Source: Heloderma charlesbogerti (Eukaryota > Chordata > Lepidosauria > Squamata > Helodermatidae). Taken from it: a stretch of DNA of 64,000 nt. The position numbers and the translations under genes are program-made. The notes below the pieces were generated by a model. That model saw only the letters and a program-made list of their open reading frames with translations. It did not search any database and was not told the DNA's origin. Location of the stretch: assembly GCA_026122225.1 (NCBI GenBank), contig JANEZZ010001408.1, positions 124,001 through 188,000 on the forward strand. Direction: 5' to 3'. This document shows positions 42,961 through 53,100 of the stretch, piece by piece. Every line of letters begins with the position of its first letter. Within the stretch, counting starts at the first letter, position 1.

Positions 42961-43415
42961 ATGGGAAACCTACTCAGAACCTACTACCTGCTCACAGTGC
43001 TTTCCAAAGTGCAATGTATACATTTTACATGCCAGAAATTGGGCTGGGGAACCTTATTTGGGTTCATTCTTTGATGTATGAAAGTCTGTATATTCAGGCC
43101 CATGAAATGATGTATTCTGTGGTAGCTTCATATTATTATTGCACACTAATTTGAGCAGCATGATACCTATGGGTAATACCTAAATGTTAGGTATTTGTGA
43201 AGAGTGTAGAATACTAAATTGTCCAGTTGTGAAATTCTTTTATATGGAAGAATGTATACTTACCCCCATGTGCTAAGCAACTCACCTGAATAGCAGCAAA
43301 TCATCAGGGTGACTAACGGAAGGACAGCTGTCAGCTTCATGGTGAAAGTGGTTGTTTACTGTGTATCAGATGGCAACACTTAATGGACTCACTTTGGAAA
43401 CTCATGGACAGAGCC

Positions 43416-43426
43416 TAAATATATAT
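43416..43426 (-). promoter_or_regulatory. TATA box, secretoglobin-like gene 2
   Basis: The minus strand reads ATATATATTTA about 76 bp before the ATG, as in gene 1. The promoter block looks preserved even though the coding part has degenerated. Confidence 0.65.
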
Positions 43427-43859
43427 GGGTGGCTGCTAGTGTCCCACCCCTCAGAATCTATACCAGAAGACATACATTCTTCAGAAATGCAATCCAAACC
43501 ACATTTCCCCATGAACTGGATCCCAAGAAGAGGAAGAAAACAATGACGACTATATGTCTTTGTTCTTGTTTCCTTGAGAATGGAGTGGCCCAAAGGACTT
43601 AGGCTCACTTATTTGTATTATGCACAAACACAAGATAATGAGAAAAGATAGTTTGCAGACAAAGCAACTAATATATGCTCATCTAAATTAATTCATACAA
43701 TTGTAGGAAGACCCACCATTTATACATGAATGTTCACTTGTCAAACATCTCACTGTTGAATGTTAAGCATCTTTGTAAGAAACCTGTAGATAAACCTGTA
43801 TTCAGATCATTTATGGTAGAGCAGATGAAGGGCCAAGTCTCAGGGTAGAAGGATTTCTT

Positions 43860-44520
43860 TCTTACCCCTGGTCAATTTGCAACCCTTTCTTGGCCTTCTA
43901 TGCTGGCACTGGGCAGAGGGTGGTCGTGTCCACATTTTGTCCACATGTTAATATGAATTTACGTAATTTCACAATCTCGAACCACTATGCAAAGCAAAAC
44001 TCAATTATCCTTCAAAACTTGCACATCTCCAAATTTTGCAATGGAGTTCTCCAATCACCAAATGCATACAACCATGCAAGTATTAGGGGAAAATACATAC
44101 AAAATCTTTATATTAGTGAAAATGATGTTAAAAATGCATTGTCTTAGGAAAATTATGTGGAAAATGTGTATATTCGGCAATAAAATGTGTATATTAGGCA
44201 ATGTGTGTACAAAAAGAGAAATGTGCACAAAACCTACGAGCCAAAAAATGAGAAAGTGAGAGAAACCAAAATGTACAGATTCATCCATGTCTAGTTGGGA
44301 GTTTGTTTCTGAAGCAAGCAGATAGAATTTTTGCAGAAATAATAGTACAAAGCCCCACCATCTCAATGGATTAGTCTGGCTGAGCGTTTTGTCTCCAGCA
44401 CCTGTGTTTTTCTTTGCAGCCAAGTGACTCTGAGGGCAGACCTGGCACACTGGTTTATCCACCAGCCCCTGAGAACACCTGTAGCTCCTTTGTCCCTTTC
44501 CATGTAGCGAGAGATGCTTC
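43860..44520 (-). repeat. Upstream block shared with 33,050-33,480
   Basis: GCACCTGTGTTTTTCTTTGCAGCCAAG, TTTATCC.CCAGCC and TTTCCATGTAG.GCGAGA are shared with 33,050-33,480. In unit 1 a CR1 fragment (33,283) interrupts the match. Between 43,980 and 44,260 this unit also has an A/T-rich stretch with repeats of AAAATGTGTATATT.GGCAAT. Confidence 0.65.
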
Positions 44521-44529
44521 AAATTGCAT

Positions 44530-45680
44530 CAACTACCAGGGGCCAGAAGAGTCTGGAAATCAGTGGTTTGGCTGACCCTGTATTTTGTTGTACTGTCAAC
44601 CTGCCCTCACTTCAACTGCACCACCACCACCAGCAACAATCAGGAAAGCAGTACTGATTGCCCATTCTTATAAAGGGCTGTACTTCATTACCTCACTTCT
44701 CTAATCCCCTTTCTGCCCTCCCATCCTCCCTGTGTCTTGTGGGAGTATGTGTTTTGGGGGGTGCGGGGGGTGGATTGTAATCCATCAATCAAAGACATAT
44801 CTGATTAATACTATGGAAAGCACTTAGTTTATTTAAAGTGTTTTACCAGCTAGTAATACCAATAGTAATATAACTATAGACATGGTTTTTGGTGCAGAGT
44901 ATGCCCTTGTCCTGCAGAAGGATTTAAAGAAGGCAATGAGGAGGCATTTTGATGGTTCTTCGCTATGTGACTGAAGGGGCAGACTTGAGAATACAGCATT
45001 TCAAAAGTTGTCACTTGACCATACAAGATGGAACACTGACGATCGCATGATAGTTCCTCAAAAATAGTTATGTCTTTATGTGTGACAGTTTTATCTTGAT
45101 CTTCATTTCAGCCAAGGTTTATCAGGATTTATGCCAGAGCTGATTTGTAATTGCAGTGTGAGGTGTTTAAAATAAGGGAGGCAGCATAGTGGCCTTTCCT
45201 TCACCACGGAGTTTCAAGAACAAGCTTGCAAATCCCTCAGTGAGCAAAGGGTTCTCATATCAGACTCTGCACAACTCCCCTGCCAGAGATGAAGTACTGC
45301 CCTTGTTCTTTTAGGCAGGAGTAGAGATGCCACGAACTCTTGAGCTGTCTTTTAGAAGTCTATGAAACGTCTTGAAAGTAATTTACTTTTGACTTTGCAC
45401 ATTTATGGCTGCTGTCAAAAATGTTACACTTAACTGGGAGCAAGTTCCACTGAACTTAGATGAGTTTACATCTGAGTAGACATGCATACAATTGCACTGT
45501 AAGATGTCAACAAAACACACTTTCAGACCTGAAGAGAAATCTTGGTAACTAATGGAGGGCAGAGGAAGAGAGGGAATTAACCTGCCAAAAGCCTTGACAG
45601 CTATGGTAAGTATCTTGGAGGAGAAAATAAGGCATGTGAGAAGCCTTGGAATTGTGTGCTCCTTCTCCTCTGCTATATAG
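44530..45680. other. No recognised gene
   Basis: No coding region, RNA gene or clear repeat family is supported. A short run at about 45,430-45,510 (GGGAGCAAGTTCCACTGAACTTAG) resembles common reptile DNA-repeat sequence. Confidence 0.4.
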
Positions 45681-45689
45681 CTATTTAAT

Positions 45690-47330
45690 TTATTTATTAA
45701 TTTATTAATTAAATTTATTAATCGCCCATCTGGCCAATCATGCAGCCACTCTGGGCGATGTACACCAATAAAAACAGTTTATACAATAAAATTCAACATT
45801 AAAAACATCACATTTCTAAAATTACCCTAGCCCACCCCTAATGCCTGCCTGAACAACCATGTTTTTAATGCATGGCGGAAGCTCATTAAAGAGGGAGCAT
45901 GGCGGAGTTCCCTAGGGAGGGAGTTCCACAGAGTGGGGACCACCACAAAGAAGGCCCTCTCCCTCGTCCTCACCAGCCTAGCTGTCCTGGCTGATGGGAC
46001 AGAGAGAAGGCCATCCGAGGCTGATCTTGTTGAGCGGCCTATCTGGTGTTGCTGGAGGCGCTCCTTGAGATAGGCTGGGCCGGAACCTTATAGGGTTTTA
46101 AAGGTCAAAACCAACACCTTGAATTTGGCCCGGAAAACAACTGGTAGCCAGTGCAGCTCCTTCAGCACTGGAGTGATGTGATCTTGCCAGCAGCCGCCTT
46201 TAATCAGGTGAGCCGCCGCGTTCTGTACCAGCTGCAGCTTCCAAACCGTCTTCAAGGGTAACCCCACGTAGAGTGCATTACAGTAGTCTAAACGAGAGGA
46301 GACCAGGGCATGTACTACCGATGGGAGCAGATGGTCGGGAAGGTAGGGGTGCAGCCGCAGTATCAGATGGAGTTGGTACAGTGCTGTCCGGCTCACAGCT
46401 GACACCTGAGCCTCCATGGACAGCTGGGAGTCTAAGATGACCCCCAAGCTGCGGACCTGGTCTTTCAAGGGTAACCGTACCCCATTCAACACCAGGTCAA
46501 CATCCTCAAACTTCCTCTTGTCTCCCACCAAAAGTACCTCGGTCTTGTCAGGGTTCATATTCAGCTTATTCCTCCCCATCCAGCCACTCACCGTCTCCAG
46601 ACATTTGGACAGGGATTCTATGGCCAACCTTGGTGAAGATTTGAACGAGAGGTAGAGCTGCGTGTCATCTGCATACTGATGACACTGCACCCCAAACCTC
46701 CTGATGATAGCCCCCAGCGGCTTCACGGAGATGTTAAATAGCATCAGGGAGAGGATGGAACCCTGTGGCACCCTACAAGTGATCGGCCATGGGTCCGAAA
46801 CCTCCTCTCCCAGCGCTACCCTCTGGTACCTGCCGGAGAAGAAGGACCGGAACCACTGCAATACAGTGTCTCCAATGCCCAACCCCTCCAGGCGGTCCAG
46901 GAGGATACCGTGGTCAACGGTATCAAAAGCCGCTGAGAGGTCGAGGAAAACAAGGAAGGAGCATTCACCCCTATCCAGAGCCCTCCTCATATCATCTACC
47001 AAGGCGACCAAGGCTGTTTCTGTCCCATGCCCAGGCCTGAAGCCTGACTGAAATGGATCTAGATAATCAGCTTCTTCCAAGTGTGCCTTCAACTGCATCG
47101 CCACCACCCGCTCAATCACCTTGCCCAAAAAAGGCAGATTCGAGACTGGGCGAAAGTTGTTCAGAACTTGGGGATCCAAGGAGGGCTTCTTTAAGAGCGG
47201 TCTTATTGCTGCCTCCTCGAGGGCTGATGGCATCACTCCCTCCTCAAGGGAGGCGTTCACCACCAAAGCTATAAAAGCTTTGGGAGTGGCCGCAATCCGG
47301 CACTATATAGCACAGCAGGGGGAGGTCTCA
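45690..47330 (-). mobile_element. L2 LINE, 5'-truncated
   Basis: The minus-strand frame 47,266-46,088 (392 codons) is an almost unbroken L2 reverse transcriptase: NNFRPVSNLPFLGKVIERV, FLDLSAAFDTVDHGILL, RVPQGSILSLMLFN, and the catalytic HQYADDTQLYLSF. It then runs on to the LHWLPV block. The 3' UTR and the GCCCAGAGTGGCTG...GATTAATAAATT tail run to 45,690. The endonuclease part is missing. Confidence 0.93.
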
Positions 47331-47574
47331 AGGGGGTCGTCCCTTCCTGGAGGGTTGAAGGAGCCCTATCAACAGTGGGGGTGCTGCTGCGGGGGGCTGC
47401 AAAGGGAGCAGGACTAGGCGAAAATTGCTACCACCAACCCACTTTCTGCCAGTGTGAGTGCTCTGAGTGGAATTTGGCTCAGTGATGCTCCCGCTGGCGG
47501 AGTAAGAACTCTGGATCCAACCCGAGATGTGGAAAGTAATATGCAGACCTGGAGCTAAGTGGGGGAACTCAGCT

Positions 47575-48060
47575 GTCCACAGTGCTTTTAACCAGCTTAG
47601 GCTAGTGCGCCAGCTGCAGCCCTATCTGGAGATGGCGGGCCTTGCCTCACAGGTCTGTGCACTCATGACAACCATTGCTACAACATGCTGTATGTGGGGC
47701 TGCCATTAAAGACAGTTCGGAATCTGCCACTGGTGTGGAATGTCACCATCCAAGTGCTGGTGGACACAAGGCGGTCAGTCATGTGATGCCGATACTGCAC
47801 CAACTGCAATGGTTGCTGGTTCATTTCTGAATCTGAGCCCAGTTTAAAGTGCTGGTATAAACCTTTAAAGCCTTAAGAGTTGGGGCCAAGTGATCTGAAG
47901 AACTGCCTTCACCTGTACCACCTTACCCACACCAATTTGCCCGCACTCTGAGGTTATCGGCCAAGGCTTTCTTTTCTGTCTGCCTCTCAGAACAATCAGA
48001 CTGGTGGGGCTTTTTTGGTGGTGGCACCACGCTTATGGCTCATGATTTATTTTAATGTTT
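47575..48060 (+). mobile_element. L2 LINE fragment
   Basis: The plus strand encodes decayed L2 C-terminal blocks (CNMLYVGLPLK-like near 47,685, then LHQLQWLL near 47,805), the same region as in the minus-strand L2 next door. Frames are broken by many indels. Confidence 0.75.
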
Positions 48061-48102
48061 CTATTTGGGTGGTTTGAGTCTTACTGTTTGATTTGTACAA
48101 GG

Positions 48103-48545
48103 TATTAAGGGTGCAATCCTATCGAGACAGACGTCAGCCTCCGAACTTGGAGGCTGAGGCCTATCCAATGCAGGTCGGGCATAGCATGGAGGGGATCCTC
48201 TCCTCCATCCTCCAGCCGCCCTGCCTGTGCACCCACACAATCTCACACATCTAGCTGGGGCTTTGGAGGGGTGAGTGGGAACAGGGCTCGAGACCCCATA
48301 GGAAGCAACATAAAGGGGCTTCTGCAGTCCCCTCCCCTCCCCCAAGAACGCCCCCTTTTCACCCTCTCTGTACTCCATTTTACAAGCACAGAGAGGCAGC
48401 TGCAGTGGTTCTCCCCACACAGACTACGAGGGGGTGGGGGCAGGGAACACGGTTTCTTGTCTCTGAGCACTGTCTACAAGCTTGGAACCAGTAAACCAAA
48501 AAATCCTATGGCCCTCTAGACAGCGTTTAGCAGCCATAAGATTGC
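48103..48545. mobile_element. Non-autonomous DNA transposon with 'GGGTGCAATCCTAT' ends
   Basis: AAGGGTGCAATCCTATCGAGAC at the left is mirrored by GCAGCCATAAGATTGCTCTCG at the right. The interior is GC-rich and partly self-complementary. A related element lies at 56,131-56,577. No coding capacity. Confidence 0.6.
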
Positions 48546-48665
48546 TCTCGAAGTCATTAACTGGATTTTAATTGTGTATTATTGATGTATTCATTTTGTA
48601 AGCCACCTTGAGAGGGCTCTTTTGCCCTATTGAGGCCTGTAAGAATCCATAAATAAATGTCTGAA
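48546..48665 (+). mobile_element. L2 3' tail
   Basis: TTGTAAGCCACCTTGAGAGGGCTCTTTTGCCC...CATAAATAAATG is an L2 3' end, probably the continuation of 47,575-48,060 interrupted by the DNA element between them. Confidence 0.75.
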
Positions 48666-49379
48666 ATGGCTGGGTTGAGTAAGGCAATTTCATTGCTCTC
48701 CAGTTCATTGTTGCTGATCATGGATTGATGGTATGCTATTGTGCTTCCCTTTCATTGGTTTTACTCCCCTTTTGACATGCATTTTATAGAAGGTTTTAAG
48801 AACATGTGCTTGGGAGATGGTTCTGGTATTATTTATTTATACTACTTATATATCTCTTGTAATCACCTGGGGAAAGCTGAGGGGACTCCAGTTACAGGTA
48901 GAAGGAAGTATAATGTGAGGGACTGACATGCCAGATGAGGAGAAGAACTACTAGACATCTTATGCCTATTGCCTCTTCTGGTTTCTGTGGTTGCCTTACT
49001 AGCTTGTCCTCTGGTCTGCTTGTGCTGTGGTTAAATGCCAGGTTGGTCAGTAAGAAGGTCTCCTTCATCCATTATTTAATTGTGAATGAGAAGGTTGATC
49101 TGGTATAACTGTATAACTGAGAAGTTGGGTTGGGAAGCTGAGGGTGGGGGGAGTTAGTCTCTTCTAGATATGCTGCTCTGGGTACTCAGTTCAGCACCAG
49201 AATCAATTAGAGGGTTGGGGAGGGGAAGTTACTGTGGTCTGTCAGAATTCCATCTCTCTCCTCAAGCCTTCCAGTACACTCATGTGCTAATACAGATTGG
49301 TTTTGGTTGTCTGGAACAGAGCAAGGATTCTCCTGGTGAATTCCACACACCACTGCCCATCAATCCCTGAGCCTTAGCT

Positions 49380-49600
49380 GACAGAGGTGGTCCTGGTCTT
49401 GGTGTTGAGGACCAACATAAAGGGGGTTCTGGGGGACCTCAACATCCATGACAAAGCAGCCATGTCCAGGGCACCTCAGGACTTCATGACCACCACAAAA
49501 ACCGTGGGGTTGTTCCAGCATGTGACTGGCCCAACAGAGGTAGCAGCAGGTCACACTCCAGAGTCATTTTTTCTCTATTGGACAGGAGGATACTAAAGCA
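49380..49600 (+). mobile_element. L2 endonuclease fragment
   Basis: The frame includes VLGDLNIHDKAAM, PQDFMTTTKTVGLFQHVTGPT and a following HTPESFF, the L2 APE-type endonuclease C-terminal blocks. Sequence back to about 49,150 is probably part of the same copy. A similar fragment is at 57,590-57,960. Confidence 0.75.
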
Positions 49601-49671
49601 AGAAGGAGCAAACCAAACTGTATTGAATCTAATGGAATGCTACTGCAGACATGGCTTGCAGCCACAAAGAA

Positions 49672-49707
<36 letters not shown>

Positions 49708-49855
49708 GTAGAATGGACACAGAGAACAGCATACACAAACACACAAAAGAAAGCACAGGAACATACTAAGGCAACAAAGGGCAAACCAAACTGTACTGAT
49801 GTAACCCAACAGAGCACTGTTGTGGACATAGCCTAAAAGAAACAAAGAGAGCTTA
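49590..49855 (+). repeat. Direct repeat with (GACA)n
   Basis: ACTAAAGCAAGAAGGAGCAAACCAAACTGTATTG (49,593) and ACTAAGGCAACAAAGGGCAAACCAAACTGTACTG (49,765) are two copies of one unit, each followed by a GACATAGCC/GACATGGC block. A (GACA)n microsatellite lies between them at 49,672-49,707. A third copy of the unit is at 16,120-16,160. Confidence 0.75.
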
Positions 49856-49984
49856 GCTATTTTTGATAGCTTCATATCCCCACTGGTGAAAAAAAGTAAA
49901 ACATGAATAGAATGGAATATACTGAACCAGTCAACAGATCTCACAATAAAAGTAAAACATGAAAACCCACTCATTTCCTATTTG

Positions 49985-49990
49985 TTTATT
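49985..49990 (-). terminator. Polyadenylation signal, secretoglobin gene 3
   Basis: AATAAA on the minus strand, about 180 bp after the stop codon. It matches the signal of gene 1 in position and surroundings. Confidence 0.75.
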
Positions 49991-50170
49991 AAGAGAACAG
50001 TAAGTGAATTGAAAGAAGTATTTGGACATTCAAAATCTTGAAAACAGGATCATTTTTTAAAGTAATAAATGTTGAAGCAAATCATCTGATATATTTCTAC
50101 AGGATGAAGATCAACACAAGGGAATCACATTCACAACCAATCAACAGCTTAAACGATCATCGTGGGTTCC

Positions 50171-53100
50171 TTAAAGCTCAAGAGGCACTAGTCCTTGTGC
50201 ACACTTCAGCAGGATATTTTTCTGAAAGAGAGATTGCCAGTAAATAAGTATGAGTTGTACTGTATTAGTACATATGAGGCCTGGATAAAACATAGCTGTG
50301 AATAAACCTGTCACATGTCACAGTGTGAACTCTGCATAGGTCACGTCTAGATTGGTCTAATCGTAGGAACCGTATGCACTTATGCAATGTCAGTGTGTGA
50401 GACGTTTCACCCTACACTACCACTCCACACCCTGACACACACACAGTGGTTCATGTAGGTGAATGTGACTTTTCTTCTCAGTGTTCATGTGCTAAGTGTA
50501 AAACTGCACACATCTTTCCAACCCCAGAAAAAACATTCATATCCTTATATCGTAAGGACAGGACAACATGTGATCTTACAACATAGTGGATGTGATTCTA
50601 TCACACAACTATATTACCTCAACCACGGTGAAGCCATGTGGCGGTGGTGTTTTTTCTAACACTGACCAAGTCCAGATCCAACCCATTGTTCTTGAGGTGG
50701 AGTGAGGAGATACAGAGGTTCTAACCATGGTTTTTGCTCTTTTGTAGTTTATTCACACATGTATGCCACCACTTTATGCTGAAGTCATGAAGTGATAAGT
50801 AGGCATGTGTCAATGAGCCCTCAGTGTTTGATGGTGGAACATTTGAAACGTGTTTCTGTGGTGTGAGGTGTTTGCTCTGTGATAGTTGCTCAGTCATACC
50901 GGTCCTTCCTTGGTGTGACGAATATGAATGGGCAAATTCACTCTTAGTTTGCCCCAACTCAGTAAATGCTCTTCACCCTCACCCAGCAAAAAGCACACTT
51001 ACAAACACTTTGGCATTCTCCAGTTGGACTGATATTGGGAGTCCAAGTACACATTGCTTCAAGTCAGATGTAGCTTGCTTCATTCTGAGTGTGGTTGCAA
51101 AAGGCTCAATCCCCTTCATGAAGTCATCATATGAGCCAACGAGGAATTTGGTGAGAAGTTCAATGAGAATAGGGCAGGAATCAGCAGGAGTAACTGGAAT
51201 GCAAATGTTTAGAATAGGGGGTCAGCATTTGCACATCCACATGCATAAAAGCCTTCACTAGAAACTCAGCCAGTGTTGGAACAACTTAGTCCATCCAGCC
51301 CCTGCCATGTGCCTTGCCTCCTGAATCTTGCCCTGTGATTGATGCTCTGTTTACTGACCTTCTGGACTGCCTAATGACCCTGCCTCTGGACTGTGTAATG
51401 TACCAGACTGATTTACTGTGTTTGAGCTCTTGCTTGTTACCTTGACTACTCCTGCTGCGGCCTGATCCTCACTGCCTACCTGCCTGCCTGCGTTCTGACC
51501 TCTGCCTGGATTTTGACCACTCCTGCCTTAGCCGAAGCCTCCTTGGCCTGAAACCTGTGTGCTTGACCATTTGCTTGCCAACTTGACTATTCTATTGCAT
51601 CACTCCCTGTATTTGCTTACAAACAGCCAAGACTCAATCTAGAGCAGGGCAGTAGGTCAATAAACAGAGCATCAATCACAGGGCACAGTTCAGGAGATAA
51701 GGTACATGGCAGAGGCTGGATTGTTGTTCCAACACTGGATGGGTTTCTGGTGTAGGCTCTTAAGCCCAAACCCAGCTGGACCCCACCCAGAGCTCAGCTG
51801 CAGCAATCAGAGCTGCTTTTCCAGAGCCTACTCCTGAGGAGTCCCTTTTTCCTAGGAAGACCTTTTCTGGATGCAAGCACCCCTTTCCACAGAATACCTA
51901 CTAGCCTGTCATTTGAGGCGATGACGCTCTCAGGGATCAGGGGGTGACTCAGCCTCTGCCTCAGAGGCAGAGTCCTTTTCTCCTGAGAGGAATGGCTCTG
52001 CAACCATTTCCTCTGAGTGTTCAGGCTCCTGTGGGTCTGGTGGCAGTCCCTGGTCTGGGGTACCCTGGGCTTCTGGGGCCTCTAGCTCCTCCTCTGAGGA
52101 GGACTCCTCCAGTCGGGGCATGACATAGAATCATAGAATCATAGTATAGTAGGGTTGGAAGGGGCCTAAAAGGCCATCGAGTCCAACCCCCTGCTCAGTG
52201 CAGGAATCCAAGTCAGAGCATCCCTGAATATGCAAACCAAAGAGATGAAGGTGGGATCCAAGTATAAAACCAATAATAAATAAAAACAATAGTAGAAACA
52301 CACATTAAAAATAACATCCTGTATAAACAATTGAACATGACATACTTAACAGGGGTTCAGTCTCCCAAATTAAAAGCTCTCCTAATCGATACATCACTTG
52401 AGACATTTTGTTCAATGGCCACCTTTCAGAAACAATGGCCATGCCATGATCCAACAGAGTTATGGACATTGATTGAAATAGGGAAATTAAGCATATGCTT
52501 AATTTTCTCCAGTTGAAATCAGTGGGAAATTGCAGGCAAGTATCAAATCTAATTTTGGCTGAATTGTGCCCAATATGATTCCCCTGTGATATCAGCCAAG
52601 GAATCAGATACTTCAACAGTCACTCAAGAACATAAGAAGAGCCATGTTGCATCAGATCAAGGGTCCATTGAGTCCAGCATTCCATTCACACAGTGGCCAA
52701 CCAGCTGCCCACCGGAAACCGACAAGGAGGACATGAGTGCAACAGCACCCTCTACTTGGGTTTCCCAACAACCAGCATACAATCAGTTTCATGAGATGAT
52801 CCTGTGTTCTAGTATTATGAGAGAGGGGAAAATATACCTCCTATCCACTTTCTCCACGCCATGCATAATTTTGTACACCTCTATCACATCTAGGGATGTC
52901 GCAAGTGCCTGGCTGGGTCTGGAAGCCCAGAGGTCTCCCCTCAGTCTTCCCCCGTGGGCCCCACTCACTGAGCCCCAGGGTTCAGAGAGTTGCTGGTGCC
53001 TGCCTCAAGCCTTCATGGGCTCCTTGCAAGAAAGGGAGAGAGCACAGTTGGTAGGTGACTCCTGCCCTCATGCCTGTCAAGCCTGCATGGTCTCCTTCTC

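Larger units (their letters stand above)
35369..43340 (-). pseudogene. Secretoglobin-like gene 2, probably decaying (two exons recognised)
   Basis: Exon 1 is 43,286-43,340 (55 bp, signal peptide MKLTAVLPLVTLMICCYS). Exon 2 is 35,369-35,559 (191 bp), flanked by CCAG and GTAATT and the same length as in genes 1 and 3. The frame is open and keeps PFATT. Both conserved cysteines of this part are gone: position 25 is Arg (CGC) and position 66 is Tyr (TAT), each one transition from a Cys codon. New cysteines occur at 36 and 54. No exon 3 like those of genes 1 and 3 lies downstream, where a foldback element sits. It may be a pseudogene or a diverged gene using a different last exon. Confidence 0.65.

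Noticed and set aside
43890..44259. A/T-rich overlapping frames upstream of gene 2
   Set aside because: Low-complexity peptides with repeats of ILGNV/IFGNK type. No splice or start support, and no match in the paralogous unit.
51930..52121. Acidic, serine-rich minus-strand frame as a host protein
   Set aside because: It starts at a TGTCATG LTR-like end and resembles the acidic tail of a Gypsy pol frame in composition, so I treat it as LTR sequence.
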